NCBI RefSeq assembly: GCF_900104385.1
Contig: NZ_FNJA01000004.1
Coordinates: 186,001 to 250,000, forward strand
Reading direction: 5' to 3'
DNA from: Rhodoferax sp. OV413
GTDB taxonomy: Bacteria; Pseudomonadota; Gammaproteobacteria; Burkholderiales; Burkholderiaceae_C
DNA length: 64,000 bases
The position numbers and the translations under genes were made by a program. The notes under the pieces were generated by a model that saw only the letters and a program-made list of their open reading frames with translations, was not told the DNA's origin and searched no databases. Of this stretch, positions 61,043 to 64,000 are shown in pieces; position 1 is the stretch's first letter; each line of letters starts with the position of its first letter.

Positions 61043-61837
61043 TTAGAAGCCCGCCAGCACCGCGCCCTTGAACTCGGTCTGGATGTACTTGCGTATTTCG
61101 TCCGAGTGGTAGGCCGTCACCAGCTTGGCGACCCAGGGCTTGTCTTTGTCCTGGTCGCGCACAGCCAGCAGGTTCACGTAGGGGCTCTTGGCGTTTTCCT
61201 GGGCAATGGCGTCCTTGGGGTTCAGGCCGGCCGACAGCGCGTAGTTGGTGTTGACGGCCGAGGCGTCCAAATCATCCAGCGTGCGTGGCAGCTGGGCTGC
61301 ATCGACTTCGACAAACTTGATCTTCTTCGGGTTGTCGATCACGTCCAACGGCGTGGCTTTCAGACCCGCATCGGGCTTGAGCTTGATCAGTCCCTTGTCC
61401 TGGAACACCAGCAGCACACGGCCGCCATTGGTGGGGTCGTTGGGGATGCCGACACGCGCGCCCTCCTTCAGCTCGTTCAGGCTTTTGACCTTCTTCGAAT
61501 AGATGCCGATGGGGAAGTTGACGGTATAACCCACGGACACGATCTTGTAGCTGCGATCCTTGACCTGCTGGTCCAGATAGGGCTTGTGCTGGTAGCTGTT
61601 GGCGTCCAGGTCGCCGGCGGCCAGCGCGGCGTTCGGCTGGATGTAGTCGCTGAACTCGACGATCTGGATCTTCAGGCCGTCCTTCTCGGCGATCTTCTTC
61701 ACCTGCTCGAAGATCTGCGCGTGCGGGCCGGCGGTGACGCCGATCTTCAGCGGTTTGTCCTGCGCCAGCAGGCTGCCCGACAGCGAGGCCAGCAGTGCCA
61801 GTGACAGAGCGGATTGGATCAAGTTACGTTTGTTCAT
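61043..61837 (-). CDS. metQ: Methionine-type ABC binding protein (NlpA/MetQ family)
   Basis: 264 residues from the ATG at 61837; MNKRNLIQSALSLALLASLSGSLLAQ is a signal peptide. Mature part KIGVTAGPHAQIFEQVKKIAEKDGLKIQIVEFSDYIQPNAALAAGDLDANSYQHKPYLDQQVKDR, NDPTNGGRVLLVFQDKGLI and VNTNYALSAGLNP match MetQ. The lipobox of E. coli MetQ is not obvious here. Receives D/L-methionine or a derivative for MetNI. Confidence 0.93.
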   Translation of the reverse strand: MNKRNLIQSALSLALLASLSGSLLAQDKPLKIGVTAGPHAQIFEQVKKIAEKDGLKIQIVEFSDYIQPNAALAAGDLDANSYQHKPYLDQQVKDRSYKIVSVGYTVNFPIGIYSKKVKSLNELKEGARVGIPNDPTNGGRVLLVFQDKGLIKLKPDAGLKATPLDVIDNPKKIKFVEVDAAQLPRTLDDLDASAVNTNYALSAGLNPKDAIAQENAKSPYVNLLAVRDQDKDKPWVAKLVTAYHSDEIRKYIQTEFKGAVLAGF

Positions 61838-61876
61838 GGCAAGGTCTTTCAAGTAAAAAAGGGGAATACGCGGCCC

Positions 61877-61895
61877 CACGTTCAGACTGAACGTG
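61877..61895 (-). repeat. Inverted repeat in the metI-metQ gap
   Basis: CACGTTCAGACTGAACGTG is a perfect 9-bp inverted repeat around one base, in the 160-base gap between metI and metQ, 40 bases before the metQ start. Could act as an operator or, in RNA, as a stabilising or attenuating hairpin. Confidence 0.5.
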
Positions 61896-61901
61896 CGCCA
61901 C

Positions 61902-61988
61902 CAGGGATACCGTGGAACCGGCTTTGCCGGGCCACTGGTATCGCCCCCTGCAAGGGGGTTGGCGAAGACACGAAGTGCGTAGCCTGGG
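61902..61988. repeat. REP-like structured intergenic element in the metI-metQ gap
   Basis: Contains nested inverted pieces: GGATACC pairs with GGTATC, CCGGC with GCCGG, and CCCCCTGCAAGGGGG is a separate hairpin. It resembles REP-type elements known in related betaproteobacteria; only one copy is seen in this window. Confidence 0.5.
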
Positions 61989-61997
61989 GGTGAGTCA

Positions 61998-62663
61998 CTA
62001 CTTATGGCTGAGGCGGCGGACGAACCAGTCGCCGAGGCTCTGTAACGCCTGCACGAAGACGATCAGCACCAGCACCACGGCCAGCATGACCTCGGGCAAA
62101 AAGCGCTGGTAGCCGTAGCGGATGCCCAGGTCGCCCAGGCCGCCGCCACCGATGGCACCGGCCATGGCCGAGTAACCGGTCAGGCTGACCAGGGTGATGG
62201 TCAGGCCGGCGACGATGCCGGGCAAGGCCTCGGGCAACAGCACTTTGAAGACGATCTGCCGGGTGCTGGCGCCCATGGCCTGCGCGGCTTCGACCAGGCC
62301 GTGGTCGACTTCGCGCAGCGCGGTTTCCACCAGCCGGGCGATGAAGGGCGCGGCGGCAATCGTCAGCGGCACTACCGCCGCCATCGTGCCGATGGACGAA
62401 CCTGTCAATAAGCGCGTCAGCGGAATGATGGCCACCAGCAAGATGATGAAAGGCGTGGAGCGCACCGCGTTGACGACGCCACCGACAGTGCGGTTCAGCG
62501 CCGGGTTGTGCAGCACGCCACCGTGGTCGGTCAAGCGCAGGAACACGCCCAGCGGCACGCCGATCAGCGCGCCCACCGCACCGGAGATGCCGACCATCAC
62601 CAGCGTCTCCCAGAACGAAGACGCAAACAGCTCCAGCAATTGCGGGGTAAAGGTATCAAACAT
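61998..62663 (-). CDS. metI: Methionine ABC transporter permease
   Basis: 221 residues with five to six membrane segments. [33 protein letters not shown] at the start and the EAA loop [64 protein letters not shown] are typical MetI. It overlaps metN by eight bases. Confidence 0.95.
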   Translation of the reverse strand: MFDTFTPQLLELFASSFWETLVMVGISGAVGALIGVPLGVFLRLTDHGGVLHNPALNRTVGGVVNAVRSTPFIILLVAIIPLTRLLTGSSIGTMAAVVPLTIAAAPFIARLVETALREVDHGLVEAAQAMGASTRQIVFKVLLPEALPGIVAGLTITLVSLTGYSAMAGAIGGGGLGDLGIRYGYQRFLPEVMLAVVLVLIVFVQALQSLGDWFVRRLSHK

Positions 62664-63696
62664 GCGCCACCTCCTGTACTAGAACACCGGCACCGCGCAG
62701 GTGCGCGACGGCGGCTGTCAGTTGCTCGCGGGCACCGCGCACATGCACGGCCAGCGCGCCAAACGGTCGGCCCTGGATCTCGTCGACCTGGCCGTGCAGG
62801 ATGTTCAGGTCCAGCCCGAAGCGACGGATCACGTCCGACAGCAGCGGCCGGTCCGAGTCGTCGCCCGCAAATGCCAGCCGCAGCAGCTGGCCTTGCTGGG
62901 CCGGCTCGGTGGCCATCAGCTTGCGGATGCGTGCCAGCACGCTCTCGGGCAGGTCCTGCGGCACGATCTCGGCGATCAGGCTGCGGGTGGTGGCGTGTTG
63001 CGGGCGGGTGAACACGTCGATCACCGCGCCCTGCTCCACGATGCGGCCGGCGTCTATTACCGCCACCCGGTCGGCCACCTGCTTGATCACCTGCATCTGG
63101 TGGGTGATCAGCACAATGGTCAAACCGAAGTCGCGGTTGATCTGGCGTAGCAGGCCCAAAATGGAACGGGTAGTTTCCGGGTCCAGCGCCGAAGTGGCTT
63201 CGTCGGACAGCAAGACCTTGGGGTTGCTGGCCAGCGCGCGGGCAATGCCTACGCGTTGCTTTTGCCCGCCGCTGATCTGCGCCGGGTAGCGGTCCCGCAG
63301 CGCCGACAGGCCGACCAGGTCCAGCAGGTCATCGACCCGCGCCTTGATCAGCGCCGGCCGGGTGCCGGCCAGCTCCAGCGGCAGCGCCACATTGTCAAAA
63401 ATTGTCCGTGAGGACAGCAGGTTGAAGTGCTGGAACACCATGCCGATCTGGTGCCGGGCAGCACGCAGATCGGGGGCGCTCAGCGCCGTCAGGTCGCGTC
63501 CATCGACGCGGACCTGGCCTTCTGAGGGCCGGTTCAACAGGTTGATCACACGCACCAGCGAGCTTTTGCCCGCGCCGCTGCGCCCGATCACCCCGAAAAT
63601 TTCACCCGCCTGTATCTGCAGGTCGATGCCCTGCAGTGCTTGCACCGGGCCTTGTGGGCCGGGGTAAGTCTGGTGGATGTTGTGTAACTCAATCAT
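62656..63696 (-). CDS. metN: Methionine ABC transporter ATPase
   Basis: 346 residues. [53 protein letters not shown] includes Walker [34 protein letters not shown] includes signature and Walker B; the C-terminal ~90 residues are the MetN regulatory (NIL) domain that binds methionine and inhibits transport ([74 protein letters not shown]). Confidence 0.95.
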   Translation of the reverse strand: MIELHNIHQTYPGPQGPVQALQGIDLQIQAGEIFGVIGRSGAGKSSLVRVINLLNRPSEGQVRVDGRDLTALSAPDLRAARHQIGMVFQHFNLLSSRTIFDNVALPLELAGTRPALIKARVDDLLDLVGLSALRDRYPAQISGGQKQRVGIARALASNPKVLLSDEATSALDPETTRSILGLLRQINRDFGLTIVLITHQMQVIKQVADRVAVIDAGRIVEQGAVIDVFTRPQHATTRSLIAEIVPQDLPESVLARIRKLMATEPAQQGQLLRLAFAGDDSDRPLLSDVIRRFGLDLNILHGQVDEIQGRPFGALAVHVRGAREQLTAAVAHLRGAGVLVQEVAHV

Positions 63697-63715
63697 GTCG
63701 TGGCGATGCCGGTCC

Positions 63716-63931
63716 TCACAGCTTGGCGATGGAGACTTCGGTGGACTTGACCAGCGCGACCACTTCGCTGCCGACCTTCAGCTCCAGGTCGACCACAGAG
63801 CGGGTGGTGATGACCGAGGTGACGATGCCCCAGGGGGTTTCGACATCGATTTCCGACACGACATCGCCGCGGATGATTTCTTTGATCTTGCCGCGGAACT
63901 GGTTGCGCACATTGATAGCTTGGATGGACAT
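63716..63931 (-). CDS. Mop/TOBE-domain molybdate-binding protein (molbindin)
   Basis: 71 residues from the ATG at 63931, which has AAGGAG about ten bases upstream. [34 protein letters not shown] and [33 protein letters not shown] are the standard Mop domain. Molbindins store or buffer molybdate. It is the first gene of the metNIQ operon, converging with the BisC-like molybdoenzyme gene set, which gives it an obvious purpose. Confidence 0.92.
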   Translation of the reverse strand: MSIQAINVRNQFRGKIKEIIRGDVVSEIDVETPWGIVTSVITTRSVVDLELKVGSEVVALVKSTEVSIAKL

Positions 63932-64000
63932 GGGGAGACTCCTTGGGGTTAAAAAATCAGACGATTTGGGCGACTTCGTCAAACGCTAAACGGGGTCCGC

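Overview
The window looks like a chromosomal segment of a high-GC betaproteobacterium of the order Burkholderiales, most likely family Comamonadaceae (Rhodoferax, Polaromonas, Acidovorax or Variovorax relatives). The grounds are three orphan Bug-type tripartite-tricarboxylate receptors, a large load of LysR/GntR regulators and organosulfur uptake genes, a DUF3563-like small protein, and a family of hairpin-forming intergenic repeats that I associate with this group. This is inference from content; no rRNA or tRNA gene is present. Coding density is high and no stretch above about 300 bases lacks a gene.

Left part (1-15 kb): the 3' part of a PAS-GGDEF-EAL protein; a GntR regulator divergent from a Bug receptor plus 2-hydroxyacid dehydrogenase; a leucine-rich-repeat protein kinase; a second Bug receptor; a Kef/YbaL-type antiporter; an AtuA-like operon (large subunit, small subunit, third Bug receptor) under a divergent LysR gene; and a DUF898 membrane protein overlapping an M48 metallopeptidase. 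From 15 to 22 kb: two small-protein genes, a Cys-containing hypothetical protein, a Na+/H+ antiporter, a ClC exchanger, a GNAT/MocR divergent pair with direct-repeat operators, and a secreted alpha/beta hydrolase.

22-29 kb is a coherent one-carbon module: XRE-cupin regulator, folD, etfA and etfB on the minus strand, and a dimethylglycine/sarcosine dehydrogenase-like flavoprotein plus purU on the plus strand. The dehydrogenase would feed electrons to ETF and one-carbon units to tetrahydrofolate, which FolD and PurU process. 29-37 kb holds an orphan binding protein with an AraC regulator and a split thiamine transport locus: thiB lies behind a TPP riboswitch, while thiP-thiQ sit downstream of an unrelated LysR gene. 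37-41 kb has a DedA protein, a cysteine hydrolase, and a candidate Fur-controlled unit of hypothetical protein, Mn-superoxide dismutase and ZIP transporter.

40-64 kb is dominated by sulfur metabolism: a CysB-type LysR regulator with a flavin monooxygenase; a four-domain rhodanese with a cysteine/thiol dioxygenase; and two convergent gene sets. The plus set carries two sulfonate/nitrate-type ABC transporters, three binding proteins, a membrane cytochrome c, an acyl-CoA-dehydrogenase-like monooxygenase and a BisC-like molybdoenzyme. The minus set carries a molbindin, metNIQ, an AprA-like flavoprotein and a ferredoxin. A lower-GC block (about 43.5-45.3 kb) interrupts this region with a PyrF-like protein whose catalytic motif is altered.

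Ten copies of a two-hairpin intergenic repeat follow the 3' ends of genes throughout the window.
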